Below, in pieces: positions 26,301-35,760 of a stretch of 64,000 bases of DNA. The stretch is from Aerococcus viridans (GTDB taxonomy: Bacteria > Bacillota > Bacilli > Lactobacillales > Aerococcaceae), in contig NZ_PNHQ01000003.1 of the NCBI RefSeq assembly GCF_002871935.1, forward strand, positions 1 to 64,000, read 5' to 3'. Position 1 is the stretch's first letter. The number at the start of each line of letters is the position of its first letter. The notes beneath the pieces were generated by a model that saw only the letters and a list, made by a program, of their open reading frames with translations, did not search any database and was not told the origin of the DNA. The position numbers were made by a program, and so were the translations under genes.

Positions 26301-26900
26301 CATACCCTGTGAAGTTGAGTTTGCTTTGGCAGTCCGGTCTCCACTTCAGAAATATTTGCAGCAAGTAAACTTGCTACGTCATATTCCTTCCAGTGGTACC
26401 TGCCTAAGCGCCAAAGCTCGCATCCTATGAAGTTGAGTTCGCTAGGGCAGACAGGTGTCCGCTTCAGAATAGTTTGCATCACACTTTGTGTGATACGGCA
26501 CTATTCTTCCATCGTCTCCTGTCTAAACGCCCTGTCTCACATCCTATTTAGTCGGGTTCGTGTCTCCAGAAAGAACTGCGTTTCAGATTAGTTTGTAACT
26601 GACTTTGTCAGTCACTGCGCTAATCTTCCAACGTTTTCTTTCTGAACGTCGACTCTCACACCCTGTGAAGTTGAGTTCGCTTTGGCAGTCCGGTCTCCAC
26701 TTCAGAAATATTTGTAGCAAGTAAACTTGCTACGACATATTCCTTCCAGTGGTACCTGCCTGAGCGCCAAAGCTCACATCCTGTGAAGTTGAGCTCCAAA
26801 TGTCAGACTCGTGCTACTTCAGGATTAGGCTACATGATTTTCAATCACTCCGTCTAATCCTTCCACTATTACGAGTCTAAACGACATTTGTCACATCCTT
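26301..26900 (-). repeat. five tandem 118-119 bp structured repeats between khpA and rimM
   Basis: The marker GAAGTTGAG recurs at 26311, 26429, 26667 and 26785, and in altered form (TAGTCGGGT) near 26548, giving a period of 118-119 bp. Each unit folds as nested stems closed by a hairpin. Stem sequences differ between units but pair within each: unit 2 AGACAGG/CCTGTCT and GAATAGT/ACTATTC; unit 3 AGAAAGAA/TTCTTTCT and AGATTAG/CTAATCT; unit 5 AAATGTC/GACATTT and GGATTAG/CTAATCC. Units 1 and 4 are almost identical. Loop and linker words (CTTCAG, TTCCA, CTAAACG, CACATCC) persist. Between rimM and the array (26030-26300) I see only a fragment resembling a unit end and no gene. Confidence 0.85.
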
Positions 26901-26902
26901 TT

Positions 26903-27157
26903 TTAGTTTTCTTTATCTATTATTAAGCGAATTCTTTTTGGTCCTTCTACTCGAACTGAATAGATAATTGTACGGATTGCGTTTGCAACGCGGCCACCCC
27001 TGCCAATCACCCGGCCAACATCATCAGGATGTAGCAACAAATGGTATTCTAAAAATTCATCTCCATCAACAATGTTCAATTGGACTTCATCAGGATGATT
27101 CACCAATGGTTTTACAATTGTTAACAATAAATCTTCAATGTTTGGCATATCATTCAT
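26903..27157 (-). CDS. khpA: KH-domain RNA-binding protein
   Basis: KhpA (84 aa) is a single KH domain: the GRVIGRGGRVANAIRTII stretch carries the GxxG loop that contacts RNA. In Gram-positives it partners KhpB/Jag and affects cell elongation and sRNA biology. It follows rpsP by 11 nt. The repeat array starts within 3 nt of its stop, so the array is probably transcribed with it. Confidence 0.95.
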   Translation of the reverse strand: MNDMPNIEDLLLTIVKPLVNHPDEVQLNIVDGDEFLEYHLLLHPDDVGRVIGRGGRVANAIRTIIYSVRVEGPKRIRLIIDKEN

Positions 27158-27168
27158 AGTGTTTACGC

Positions 27169-27456
27169 TTATTTGTTAGCTGATTTAGCTTCTAATTTAC
27201 TTTCGTGATGTTTTTTCATAACGCCTTGACGAGATAAAATGTCACGAACTGTATCAGTTGGTTGCGCACCATCTTTTAACCATTTTAAAGCCAACTCTTC
27301 ATCTAATTCGATAGTTTCTGGTTGAGTTGTTGGGTTGTAAGTACCAATTTTTTCAATGATACGACCATCACGTGGTGCACGTGCGTCTGCTGCAACGATA
27401 CGGTAGAATGGGTTACGTTTAGCACCCATACGTTTTAAACGAATTTTTACTGCCAT
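27169..27456 (-). CDS. rpsP: 30S ribosomal protein S16
   Basis: S16 (95 aa). [20 protein letters not shown] at the N terminus and [14 protein letters not shown] are diagnostic. The start is at 27456 with a GGAGG-type site. It leads the rpsP-khpA-(array)-rimM-trmD string; 139 bp of AT-rich spacer separate it from ffh. Confidence 0.97.
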   Translation of the reverse strand: MAVKIRLKRMGAKRNPFYRIVAADARAPRDGRIIEKIGTYNPTTQPETIELDEELALKWLKDGAQPTDTVRDILSRQGVMKKHHESKLEAKSANK

Positions 27457-27595
27457 GAGTAAGTTCCTCCTAAAAATTAAGTATTTTTATATATTTAAAG
27501 CCTTAAAAGCTCATCACAAGTAAACATGATAACAAGTTTTCATCAGCTTGTAAAGTATTTTCTCTTTACAGGGGGAATTAATTTTATAAATGACC

Positions 27596-29050
27596 TTATT
27601 TCCCTTTTCTCTTTGCTTTTTTCAGTTTACGAGCCATTTGTTTGGCTTGTAATTCAGCGACACGGTTCTTGTTGCGGTTACCGCCGCCACCAAATCCACC
27701 GAAGCCACCACCGCCTAGGCCACCCATCATGTTTTGAAGGGCACCCATGTTGCCATTAGACATCGCTGACATGATTTTACGTGACTCGTTAAATTGTTTA
27801 ATCAACCGGTTCACTTCCTGTAATGTAGTAGCTGAACCTTTTGCAATTCGGCGACGACGAGATTGGCTAATTGAATCTGGATTTTCTCGTTCAAATGGCG
27901 TCATCGACTGAATCATCGCTCTGGTTTGGGTCATTTGTTTTGGATCAATATTCAAATCATCTAAATTCCCCAACTTATTCATTCCTGGAATTAACTTCAA
28001 GATATCTTTCATTGAACCCATCTTATTCATTTGGTCCATATTTTTCATGAAGTCATTGAAGTCATAGGTATTTTCACGCATCTTAGCTGCCATCGCTTCT
28101 GCTTCATTTTCATCAAACTCCGCTTGTGCTTTCTCAATAAGGGTTAACATATCCCCCATACCTAAGATACGGTTCGCCATACGGTCTGGATAGAAACGCT
28201 CAATCTCAGTTAATTTCTCACCAGTACCAGTAAATTTAATTGGTTTACCAGTTACAGAAACGATAGATAATGCAGCACCACCACGAGTGTCACCATCTAG
28301 TTTAGTTAAGACAACCCCAGTAATATCTAACTCGTCATCAAAGGCCTTGGCAACGTTAGCTGCTTCTTGACCAGTCATTGAATCAACCGTTAGTAAGATT
28401 TCATCCGGTTCCACTGCCGCCTTGATATCTTTTAACTCAGTCATCAATCGTTCATCAATTTGTAGTCGACCAGCTGTATCGATGAATACTAAGTCATGAC
28501 CATTCATTTTAGCATGTTCAATTGCTTTAGTAGCAATCTCAACCGGACTAACTTGATCACCCAAAGTAAAGACTGGTAAATCTAATTGTTGACCAATTGT
28601 TTGTAATTGGTTAATAGCAGCCGGACGGTAGACATCCCCCGCTACTAATAATGGTTTCTTGTGATCATTTTTCTTTAAAAAGGCTGCTAGCTTACCAACA
28701 GTAGTGGTTTTACCAGCACCTTGAAGACCAGCCATCATAATTACTGTTGGTGGTGCGGTTGCAAATTGAATATCTTCGTGCTCTCCACCCATTAAGTCAG
28801 TTAATTCATCGTTTACAATTTTAACGACTTGTTGCGCTGGCGATAATGATTGTAATACTTCACTATTTAACGCACGTTCATTGACACGCTTAACAAAGTT
28901 CTTCACTACTTTGAAATTTACGTCAGCTTCTAATAAAGCTAGACGTACTTCACGCATCATTTCTTTTAAATCGCCCTCGGTAATCTTACCTTTCTTCCCC
29001 ATGTTTTGGACAGCGCCTTGTAGTCTATCCGATAAACTTTCGAAAGCCAT
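27596..29050 (-). CDS. ffh: signal recognition particle protein Ffh
   Basis: Ffh (484 aa) binds signal sequences and, with FtsY (also in this window), delivers ribosomes to the membrane. The NG GTPase domain has GLQGAGKTT, DTAGR and TKLDGDTRGG. The M domain is methionine-rich and ends in a Gly/Phe/Asn stretch with a basic tail. I choose the ATG at 29050 (MAFESLSDRLQ); the GTG four codons earlier overlaps AAGGAG. It follows ylxM as usual. Confidence 0.96.
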   Translation of the reverse strand: MAFESLSDRLQGAVQNMGKKGKITEGDLKEMMREVRLALLEADVNFKVVKNFVKRVNERALNSEVLQSLSPAQQVVKIVNDELTDLMGGEHEDIQFATAPPTVIMMAGLQGAGKTTTVGKLAAFLKKNDHKKPLLVAGDVYRPAAINQLQTIGQQLDLPVFTLGDQVSPVEIATKAIEHAKMNGHDLVFIDTAGRLQIDERLMTELKDIKAAVEPDEILLTVDSMTGQEAANVAKAFDDELDITGVVLTKLDGDTRGGAALSIVSVTGKPIKFTGTGEKLTEIERFYPDRMANRILGMGDMLTLIEKAQAEFDENEAEAMAAKMRENTYDFNDFMKNMDQMNKMGSMKDILKLIPGMNKLGNLDDLNIDPKQMTQTRAMIQSMTPFERENPDSISQSRRRRIAKGSATTLQEVNRLIKQFNESRKIMSAMSNGNMGALQNMMGGLGGGGFGGFGGGGNRNKNRVAELQAKQMARKLKKAKRKGK

Positions 29051-29106
29051 TCTTAATAACACTCCTTATTTATTCATCTTAGCCATTCAATTCGGATGGT
29101 GATTTG

Positions 29107-29469
29107 TTAAAATTCCTCATTTGCTTCATCACGGTTATCGATTGCAATGAATTGCTTCATATAGTCCGCTAGCTGTGTATCATTAGGGTATTTTTTTGCT
29201 ACATAAGAGGCCATTTTTTCCCCTACTGCTCCTCTAGCATAATAATCACGCGCTAAATGCAAATGATTTTCATACTTCAACAAACTTTTTTCGGTCCGTC
29301 GAATGTTATCATAAACTGCTTGTCTTGACACATCAAAATGTTCTGCGATTTCTCCTAAAGAAAAATCTTCAGCATAGTACAGTTCAATATAAACACGTTG
29401 TTTTTCAGTTAATAAATCCCCGTAGAAAATCAAAAGGGTATTCATTTCATTTGTTTTTTGAATCTCCAT
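29107..29469 (-). CDS. ylxM: YlxM-family helix-turn-helix protein
   Basis: A 120-residue member of the UPF0122/YlxM family, a small sigma-region-4-like protein always found with ffh. LLTEKQRVYIELYYAEDFSL and IAEHFDVSRQAVYDNIRR form the helix-turn-helix. In streptococci it stimulates the SRP GTPases. GAGG sits five bases before the ATG at 29469. Confidence 0.94.
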   Translation of the reverse strand: MEIQKTNEMNTLLIFYGDLLTEKQRVYIELYYAEDFSLGEIAEHFDVSRQAVYDNIRRTEKSLLKYENHLHLARDYYARGAVGEKMASYVAKKYPNDTQLADYMKQFIAIDNRDEANEEF

Positions 29470-29623
29470 CTAATCCTCTTCTATCTGTCTAAAATTTGTC
29501 AAGCAGTTTTCCTTTACAAGTGTTTAGTATACACTATCAAACTCACTGAATCAACGAAACGTCCCAAGTCGATTCACGCCCTTTGACAAATTAACGTCAA
29601 CATTTATATACGATAAAATAAGA

Positions 29624-29653
29624 AAAAATCGAGGACTACATTATAGCCCCCGA
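29624..29653 (-). terminator. terminator of the P-type ATPase gene
   Basis: On the minus strand TCGGGGGCTA pairs imperfectly with TAGTCCTCGA, then a run of T. Confidence 0.65.
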
Positions 29654-29674
29654 CCTTTCCATTTTATTGAATAG

Positions 29675-32466
29675 TTAAGCTTTTGGATCTTTAAATCCAG
29701 CTAATTTTTTCACGATATATACTAGTCCCGTAATCACTAGCACGATTAAAAGAATAATACCCCAAGTTACAAGCGTCAACGGTTCTGTCCCAAAGACATT
29801 GTTTAAGAAGGGTAGATAAACAACCAATAACTGTAACACAACTGAGAAAGCAATTGCTGCAAGTAATAATTTGCTTTGGAAGAAGGTTTTATCTAACCCA
29901 AAACCATTTAAACGACGAACATTCAAGATATGGAATAGTTGTGCTATCGCCATGTAGGTAAAGGTGGCTGTTTGGGCATACATTAATCCCATGTCAAATA
30001 TGTTATGGAATAAGAAGAATACGCCAAATGCACCTAGTCCAATAATGACACCTGAAATAATGATGCGACTCAAGAAAGTTTTATTCACTAAACCAGATTC
30101 TTGATCTCTTGGTGGATGATCCATGACATTGTTCTCTGCTTTTTCATAAGCCAGAGCAATTGCTGGTCCAATATCTACTAGTAGGTTTAAGAATAAGATA
30201 TGTAGTGGTTGAATTGGCATTGGTAACATGAAGACAATTGTTGATAAAATCGCAACAATTTCTACCATATTACAAGCGAATAAGAAGGAAATATACTTTT
30301 TGATATTTTCAAAAATGATTCGGCCTTCACGAACAGCATCTACAATTGTCCCAAAAGCATCATCGGTTAAAATCATGTCAGAAGCTTCTTTAGCAACCTC
30401 GGTACCACGAATACCCATAGCTACACCGATATCTGCACCATTTAAAGCCGGTGCATCATTGACACCATCACCGGTCATCGCCACAACATCCCCTTCATCT
30501 TGGAAGACACGAACAATCTGCAATTTATTTTCCGGTGAAACCCGGGCAAAAACAGCGACATCACGAATTTTATCAATAAAGTCTTTATCTTCATGAATAG
30601 CATCTAATTCTTTACCAGTCATGGTATTTTCATGGTTTTCAATCCCAATATCACTCGCAATCACCGAAGCAGTTCTTGGGTGGTCTCCCGTAATCATCTT
30701 CACCTGAATACCAGCCGCCTGTGTTTGGGCGACAGCATCTTTCACGTCTTGACGTGGTGGATCAATAATACCGAATAAACCATCAATCGTTAAAGTATTC
30801 GTATGATTTTCTAACCACGCTTCCATGTCGTCAGCTAATTCATCCGCTTCAGCTTGATCTTTAACCGTATATGAAGCAAGCGCAATCACGCGGTTGCCAT
30901 CTTCTGTTAAAATATTATTCTTCACTTGCCAGAAATCAACTTCATCTTTTTCAGTGGCCACTAAATCTAGGACAACGTCCATCGCACCTTTCACAATTAA
31001 ACGGTGAATATCATTTGGAAAATGGTAAAGGGCTGCCATATATTTCTTTTCAGAATCAAATGGGATTTCTGCAACAAGTTGATAGTCATTATCCCTTTCC
31101 CACTGAGGTGATAAACCAATTTTATGGCCCAGAACTGTTAAAGCCCCATCCGTTGGGTCACCTTTAATCGTATAAGGATCTTGATTGTCTTCATCTTCAT
31201 CTGCCAACTCTGCTTCTTCTTCACCATCTACTACGGCATCCCGTTCAATTAAGCGAGCATCAGATGATAAGTAACCATCCGTAATCAATTTCAATATCAT
31301 CGCTTTGTCATCATCTAACTTGTCGACATCTTCAATTGATTCAATCTCAAAAGTTACTTTTTCCCCATCTTGTGTAATAGCGCCTTCAGGGGTATAGCCT
31401 GACCCTGAAACTTCATATTGCCTATCATTTTTAATAATTAAACTTTCAACCATCATCTGGTTTTCTGTTAAAGTACCGGTCTTATCTGACGCAATAATTG
31501 ACGTAGACCCTAAGGTTTCCACTGCAGAAAGTGTCTTAACTAAAGCTTGGTGCTTTACCATCGTCTGCATACCATTTGATAAGGTAATCGTTTGAACAGC
31601 TGGCATAGCTTCTGGAATCGCTGCTACGGCTAGAATAACCGCAATATGTAAGATTTCATTCACTGGATTACCATTAAATAAACCGATAGCAACGACTAGA
31701 CCTGCTGCTATAAATGCCACAAAAATTAAGGCTTTCCCCAGCTGGTCAACTTCTTTACCTAAAGGCGTTTGTTGATCTTTGTCACCGGTCATCATTTCAG
31801 AAATACGGCCAACTTCAGTTGCCATTCCTGTACCAGTTACAACAACTTGCGCCTTACCACGCGTCACTGCAGTACCTGAAAAGACCATATTTAATCGGTC
31901 ACCAATAGACGCTTCTTCATCATAAGTCGCTTCTGGATCCTTATCTACCGCTTCAGACTCACCAGTCAATGAAGCTTCCATCACAGCAAAGTTGTTGCTC
32001 GTTAATAAACGACCATCTGCTGCAATAGCATCTCCTTCAGCAAGAACCATCACATCACCTGGGACTAATTGAGAAGAATCAATCTCAACCTCTTCCCGTT
32101 TCGGATCACATGTACACTAGTATTGACCATATCCTGCAAGGCTTCTACAGACTTTTGCGCTTTAATTTCTACAAAATATCCAGTCAAAACCGAAATAAGA
32201 ACAGCCAGCATCACGGCTATAGCTTCAATCCAATCACCCATTGCGATTGAAATTATGGCTGCGACGGCTAGTAAATAAACGATAATATTATTTAAATTAT
32301 CTAATAGGATCTCCCACTTAGACTTACTATCCGATTCTTGTAACTTATTTTCCCCATAGTTTTCTAAACGTTCAGAAACTTCTTGGTCACTCAATCCTTT
32401 AGTCTTCGATGTTTCTAATTCATCGATGACGTCTTGTAACTTTTTTTGATAAATGTTTTTACTCAT
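29675..32466 (-). pseudogene. P-type cation (calcium-type) ATPase split by a frameshift
   Basis: Codons before 32104 give the actuator N terminus and first helices (133 aa frame, 32466-32065). The rest reads in another frame from about 32090 down to 29675. Motifs in the second part are TGESEAVDK, SDKTGTLTENQM (phosphorylated Asp), MITGDHPRTA and MTGDGVNDAPALNGADIGVAMG, with IPEAMPAVQ and NLLVDIGPA in the membrane helices, as in type II pumps. The break lies where the family reads NGKREEVEI: the first frame gives IRNGKR, the second KREEVEIDSSQLVPGD. One extra base (or seven) would restore one frame. Without it no complete pump is made. Confidence 0.85.
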
Positions 32467-32611
32467 CGCCTCTTCCTTTCTTTAATAGAACTTTCAACTC
32501 TATTTGTAAATCATGTTAACATAATATTTTATTCATTAAAAGTCATAAAGGCTACCGATAACTTATTAATTAGGTATAATAAAAAAATATAAATAGGTAT
32601 TTTCCCAAGAT

Positions 32612-32640
32612 AAAAAGGTTGGAAGCGTTCCCTCCAACCT
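32612..32640 (-). terminator. terminator-like hairpin downstream of the ROK kinase
   Basis: Arms AGGTTGGA (32616-32623) and TCCAACCT (32633-32640); on the minus strand TTTTTATC follows. A transcript from the ROK kinase gene ending here would include the structured element at 32717-32884. Confidence 0.65.
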
Positions 32641-32716
32641 CAATATTTTTTATAAAATTTTCTGCTACTTAAAAATCTACCGCATGCCCTTGTAAAATTG
32701 CGTAACTATTTTAGTT

Positions 32717-32884
32717 GGTGAGACTGGGACAAAATGTCTCAGCCTCTCTTTACTATATAAGAACGTTTATCATTGGATTCCAAAAGTCAGCATTGTCCGA
32801 TACTTCCCAAATGTCTCCAATAATATTTCATTATTGTTCGCCTTTTGGTCCAGTACGTCAATGCTTAACGACTTTTGTCTCACC
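32717..32884 (-). repeat. structured element with a diverged copy of the 118-bp module
   Basis: Outer arms GGTGAGAC (32717-32724) and GTCTCACC (32877-32884) pair perfectly. Inside, CAAAAGTC (32781)/GACTTTTG (32870), AGCATTG (32789)/CAATGCT (32859), CCAAA (32807)/TTTGG (32844) and hairpin CAATAAT/ATTATTG (32818-32836) nest in the order seen in the 26.3-26.9 kb units. On the minus strand it reads ACTGGA, stem, hairpin, stem, GAAGT, the module core, and ends with the TGTCTCAC linker word. The left part (32719-32746) is a GAGACTGGGAC hairpin of a type common in lactic acid bacteria. It ends 6 nt from the ROK kinase stop. The remainder of the 32467-32890 gap holds only the terminator. Confidence 0.6.
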
Positions 32885-32890
32885 TTCGAT

Positions 32891-33775
32891 TTACTCAGCA
32901 CTCGCTAAAGCTTGCTTAGCCAACAACAATGCCCCTGTAATCCCAGCATCATCACCAAGCTTTGGTAACTGGATATAATCTGTCATAGCTGGCAATTCCA
33001 CATAATTAGCAACCGCTTTAGCCACTTGTGTACGAATCTTATCCAATAATTGCGCTTGATGCATTACACCACCACCTAATATTACGCGTTCTGGCGCTAA
33101 AGTTAAGGTATAGTTAGCAATGGCTTGACCTAAATAATTTGCCACATAATCCCAAACTTCATGGTCAGCAGGTAAATCAGCACCCTTGATGCCTGTTCTC
33201 TTTTCAATCGCTGGTCCTGATACTAATCCTTCAATACAATTACCGTGGAAAGGACAAGCCCCTTCAAAGTGGTCATACGGATCTTGAGCAACCTTAATAT
33301 GGCCCATCTCAGGGTGACTATATGCATGGTAAATTTCCCCATTCATAGAGAATCCACCACCAACACCAGTCCCAATCGTTAAATAAAGACAAGATTTAGC
33401 CCCTTTTGCTGCACCCATCGTGTTTTCAGCAAGTGATGCCCCGTTCACATCAGTCGTCCAAGCAATCGGTTTATCGCCAAACCACGTCTGCATTTGCCCA
33501 ACAAAATCATAATTCTGCCAAGATAACTTGGGTGTTGAGGTAATGTAACCATAAGTTGCTGAATCATGGTTCACATCAATTGGTCCAAAGGATGCGATCC
33601 CAAAACTTGCCAATTCATATTGATCGAAGAAGGCTTTTAATTCACCCATCGTTTCTTCTGGAACTGTTGTATCAATCCGTACTTGATCAATGATATTCAA
33701 GTCTTGGTCAGCTACTGCACAGATAAATTTCGTCCCACCAGCCTCAATACCGCCGTATAATAAATCTTTTGTCAT
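32891..33775 (-). CDS. scrK: ROK-family sugar kinase, fructokinase type
   Basis: A 294-residue ROK kinase. GGIEAGGTKFICAVA is the ATP phosphate loop, IGTGVGGGF the central motif, and the zinc-binding segment (HPEMGHIKV, then GACPFHGNCIEGLVSGPA) has the spacing typical of bacterial fructokinases such as ScrK/GmuE rather than glucokinase. It would make fructose-6-phosphate. It stands alone with GGAGG before the ATG and a structured element right after its stop. Mannose or other hexoses remain possible substrates. Confidence 0.88.
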   Translation of the reverse strand: MTKDLLYGGIEAGGTKFICAVADQDLNIIDQVRIDTTVPEETMGELKAFFDQYELASFGIASFGPIDVNHDSATYGYITSTPKLSWQNYDFVGQMQTWFGDKPIAWTTDVNGASLAENTMGAAKGAKSCLYLTIGTGVGGGFSMNGEIYHAYSHPEMGHIKVAQDPYDHFEGACPFHGNCIEGLVSGPAIEKRTGIKGADLPADHEVWDYVANYLGQAIANYTLTLAPERVILGGGVMHQAQLLDKIRTQVAKAVANYVELPAMTDYIQLPKLGDDAGITGALLLAKQALASAE

Positions 33776-33836
33776 CGTTTAAAGCCTCCAATTATTGATA
33801 TCGTTTCCAACATTATACAATACTTTCTACAATTGT

Positions 33837-33870
33837 AAAAAAGAGGTATGACACTTTTGCCATCACCTCT
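33837..33870 (-). terminator. terminator after serA
   Basis: On the minus strand AGAGGTGATGGC pairs with GTGTCATACCTCT (with bulges), followed by TTTTTT. Confidence 0.7.
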
Positions 33871-33911
33871 CTTCAAATTTGGTTAAATATTTTTATACTA
33901 TCTACTATTAG

Positions 33912-35132
33912 CTAAGCTTCTTCAAAAAATTGACCAGGATGCTCAATTGCTCGGACACGAACAATTTCTGGCATTTCGTTTAACTTCGCAACCAAATTAG
34001 CCACTTTTTCATGGTCTAATTCTTCTAAATCTACTAATGTATAAGCAAAGTCCCCTCGACCACGGTTCACCATATTCGCAATATTCATTCCTTGTTCTGC
34101 AACAAAGGTTGAAATCTTACCAATCATGTTTGGAATGTTCCGGTTAATGATTGTAATACGAACTGGTGAGTTAAAGCTCATTTGTACAGATGGGAAGTTA
34201 ACTGAATTAACAATATCCCCAGTTTGTAAAAAGCGTTTTAAGTTTCCAGCTGCCATACGGGCGCAATTGATCTCTGCTTCCTCAGTAGACGCACCTAAGT
34301 GTGGTAACACACGGATTTTTTCATGGTGTAATAAATCTGCATCCGCAAAGTCCGTAGTATAACCTCCAATACGGTTTTCATTAACGGCTTTTAAAACTGC
34401 CGCTTTATCTACGATTGGCCCCCGAGCAAAATTATATAATTGGACATCTTCCTTCATCATAGCCAACTCACGCTCACCAATCATACCACGAGTTGAATCC
34501 ATTAAAGGTACATGAACAGTAATGAAATCACAGGTTTTCAATAAATCTTCTAATTCCATCACACGGTTAACACGACGAGAAATACTCCAAGCTGTATCTA
34601 CAGATACATATGGGTCATAACCGTACACTTCAATGCCTAAACGGTAAGCATCATTAGCAATCATGGCCCCAATAGCACCTAAACCAATAACACCCAATTT
34701 CTTTCCTTCTAATTCATTACCAGCAAATTGTTTCTTATTCGCTTCAACAATCGCTTCAACATCATCATCTGGACCAAACTTGTAGTTTTGAATCCATTCA
34801 TGTCCTTGAATAATGGGACGAACAGATAATAATAAATTAGCTAATACTAACTCTTTCACCGCATTCGCATTTGCACCTGGTGTGTTAAAGACCACAATAC
34901 CTGCCTCAGTAGCACGTTGAGTTGGGATATTATTAGTACCCGCACCAGCACGCGCAATCGCTTTTAATGAATCGTTAAAGGTCATATCACGCAAATCTTT
35001 AGAACGTAAAATTAATGCATCCGGATCATCATTTTCATTTATAGCATATTTCTCTCGCTCAAAACGCGCCATACCCTCAGCTGCAATCGCATTATAGGTC
35101 CTTAATTGATAAACTTTCTCTTTTAATTCCAT
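33912..35132 (-). CDS. serA: D-3-phosphoglycerate dehydrogenase with ACT domain
   Basis: SerA (about 406 aa) begins serine synthesis by oxidising 3-phosphoglycerate. Motifs: GAGTNNIP, GVIGLGAIGAMIA (NAD site), NFARGPIVD (Arg) and the catalytic HLGAST. The C-terminal 80 residues form an ACT domain (NMIGKISTFVAEQGMNIANM), which usually confers serine feedback inhibition. I start at the second Met (35132), with GGAGG ten bases upstream, instead of 35150. serC lies upstream in the same direction, but a 610-bp spacer with structured elements separates them. Confidence 0.94.
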   Translation of the reverse strand: MELKEKVYQLRTYNAIAAEGMARFEREKYAINENDDPDALILRSKDLRDMTFNDSLKAIARAGAGTNNIPTQRATEAGIVVFNTPGANANAVKELVLANLLLSVRPIIQGHEWIQNYKFGPDDDVEAIVEANKKQFAGNELEGKKLGVIGLGAIGAMIANDAYRLGIEVYGYDPYVSVDTAWSISRRVNRVMELEDLLKTCDFITVHVPLMDSTRGMIGERELAMMKEDVQLYNFARGPIVDKAAVLKAVNENRIGGYTTDFADADLLHHEKIRVLPHLGASTEEAEINCARMAAGNLKRFLQTGDIVNSVNFPSVQMSFNSPVRITIINRNIPNMIGKISTFVAEQGMNIANMVNRGRGDFAYTLVDLEELDHEKVANLVAKLNEMPEIVRVRAIEHPGQFFEEA

Positions 35133-35462
35133 ATTTTTAAATTCCTCCATACCTTAAAGCAGGGACAATGTCTTGATATATGTTTGACTATTATTATTGA
35201 TATGATTTATTCTACAAAAATTAAAATTAAACAATTTTACCATCTAGCCATTAAAATTCGATTATCCCTCAATAAAGTATAATTAGACAGGTAATTGCTT
35301 ATTCAATTTTTAAATTTGGAAGAATAATAGCAAGTCAATCATTTCCCTAGTGTATCAATAGCTATTTTAGTAAATATTAATTTAATCATTTTTGTAAAAT
35401 TTAACGCTAAGCAAAAACTAAATTCTAAAAGCATGATTAGCTAACAAAATGAGCTAAGGTAA

Positions 35463-35752
35463 AGCCGAGGCTGAAACTACCTAGCATGCCTTAGCAGTGA
35501 AAAAGGATGTCTGCCCCATATCAGAGAGTTTGAGGGAAAGTGTAACAAAAGGCGCTCAGACTCAGAACACTGGAGTAAATCGTCGGAGTGATAACAAATC
35601 ACGTAGACTATTTGCGAAGTGGCGTTGAGTTTGCCTTTTGGAGCCTGATTATGCCTTACTCTCTGAATCGTCAGGCAAGGAATTAGACCTTGGCTAATTC
35701 CGGTCCCACTACATTTAAGGCAATGCTAGAAGTAGTGCAAGCCGAAGGCTCA
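35463..35752. repeat. structured two-copy element, long copy with a nested 118-bp-type module
   Basis: Compared with 43893-44067, the outer parts are nearly identical: GAGGCTG, CTAGCATGCCTT, GCAGTGAAAAAGGATG, CCCATATCA, then TGAATCGTCAGGCAAGG and the hairpin GGAATTAG/CTAATTCC, ending in AAGGCAATGCTAGAAGTAGTG. CTAGCATGCCTTA pairs with TAAGGCA-A-TGCTAG. The central stem differs but pairs in each copy: TCAGAGAGT/ACTCTCTGA here. Inside that stem this copy carries about 110 extra bases, CAAAAGGC (35547)/GCCTTTTG (35633), containing CACTGGAG, a hairpin GTGAT/ATCAC and GCGAAGTGG, which matches the array module. The rest of the 35133-35760 gap is AT-rich with nothing visible. Confidence 0.75.
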
Positions 35753-35760
35753 TTACATTT

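Noticed and set aside
26179..26482. Short minus-strand frames within the repeat array
   Set aside because: They follow from repeat sequence, share the repeated words, and have no ribosome binding sites.
26301..26900. CRISPR array
   Set aside because: Period is 118 bp, the variable parts are self-complementary stems rather than unique spacers, and no cas gene is near.
32085..32104. Programmed -1 frameshifting in the P-type ATPase
   Set aside because: No X-XXY-YYZ slippery heptamer at the junction and the family does not use recoding.
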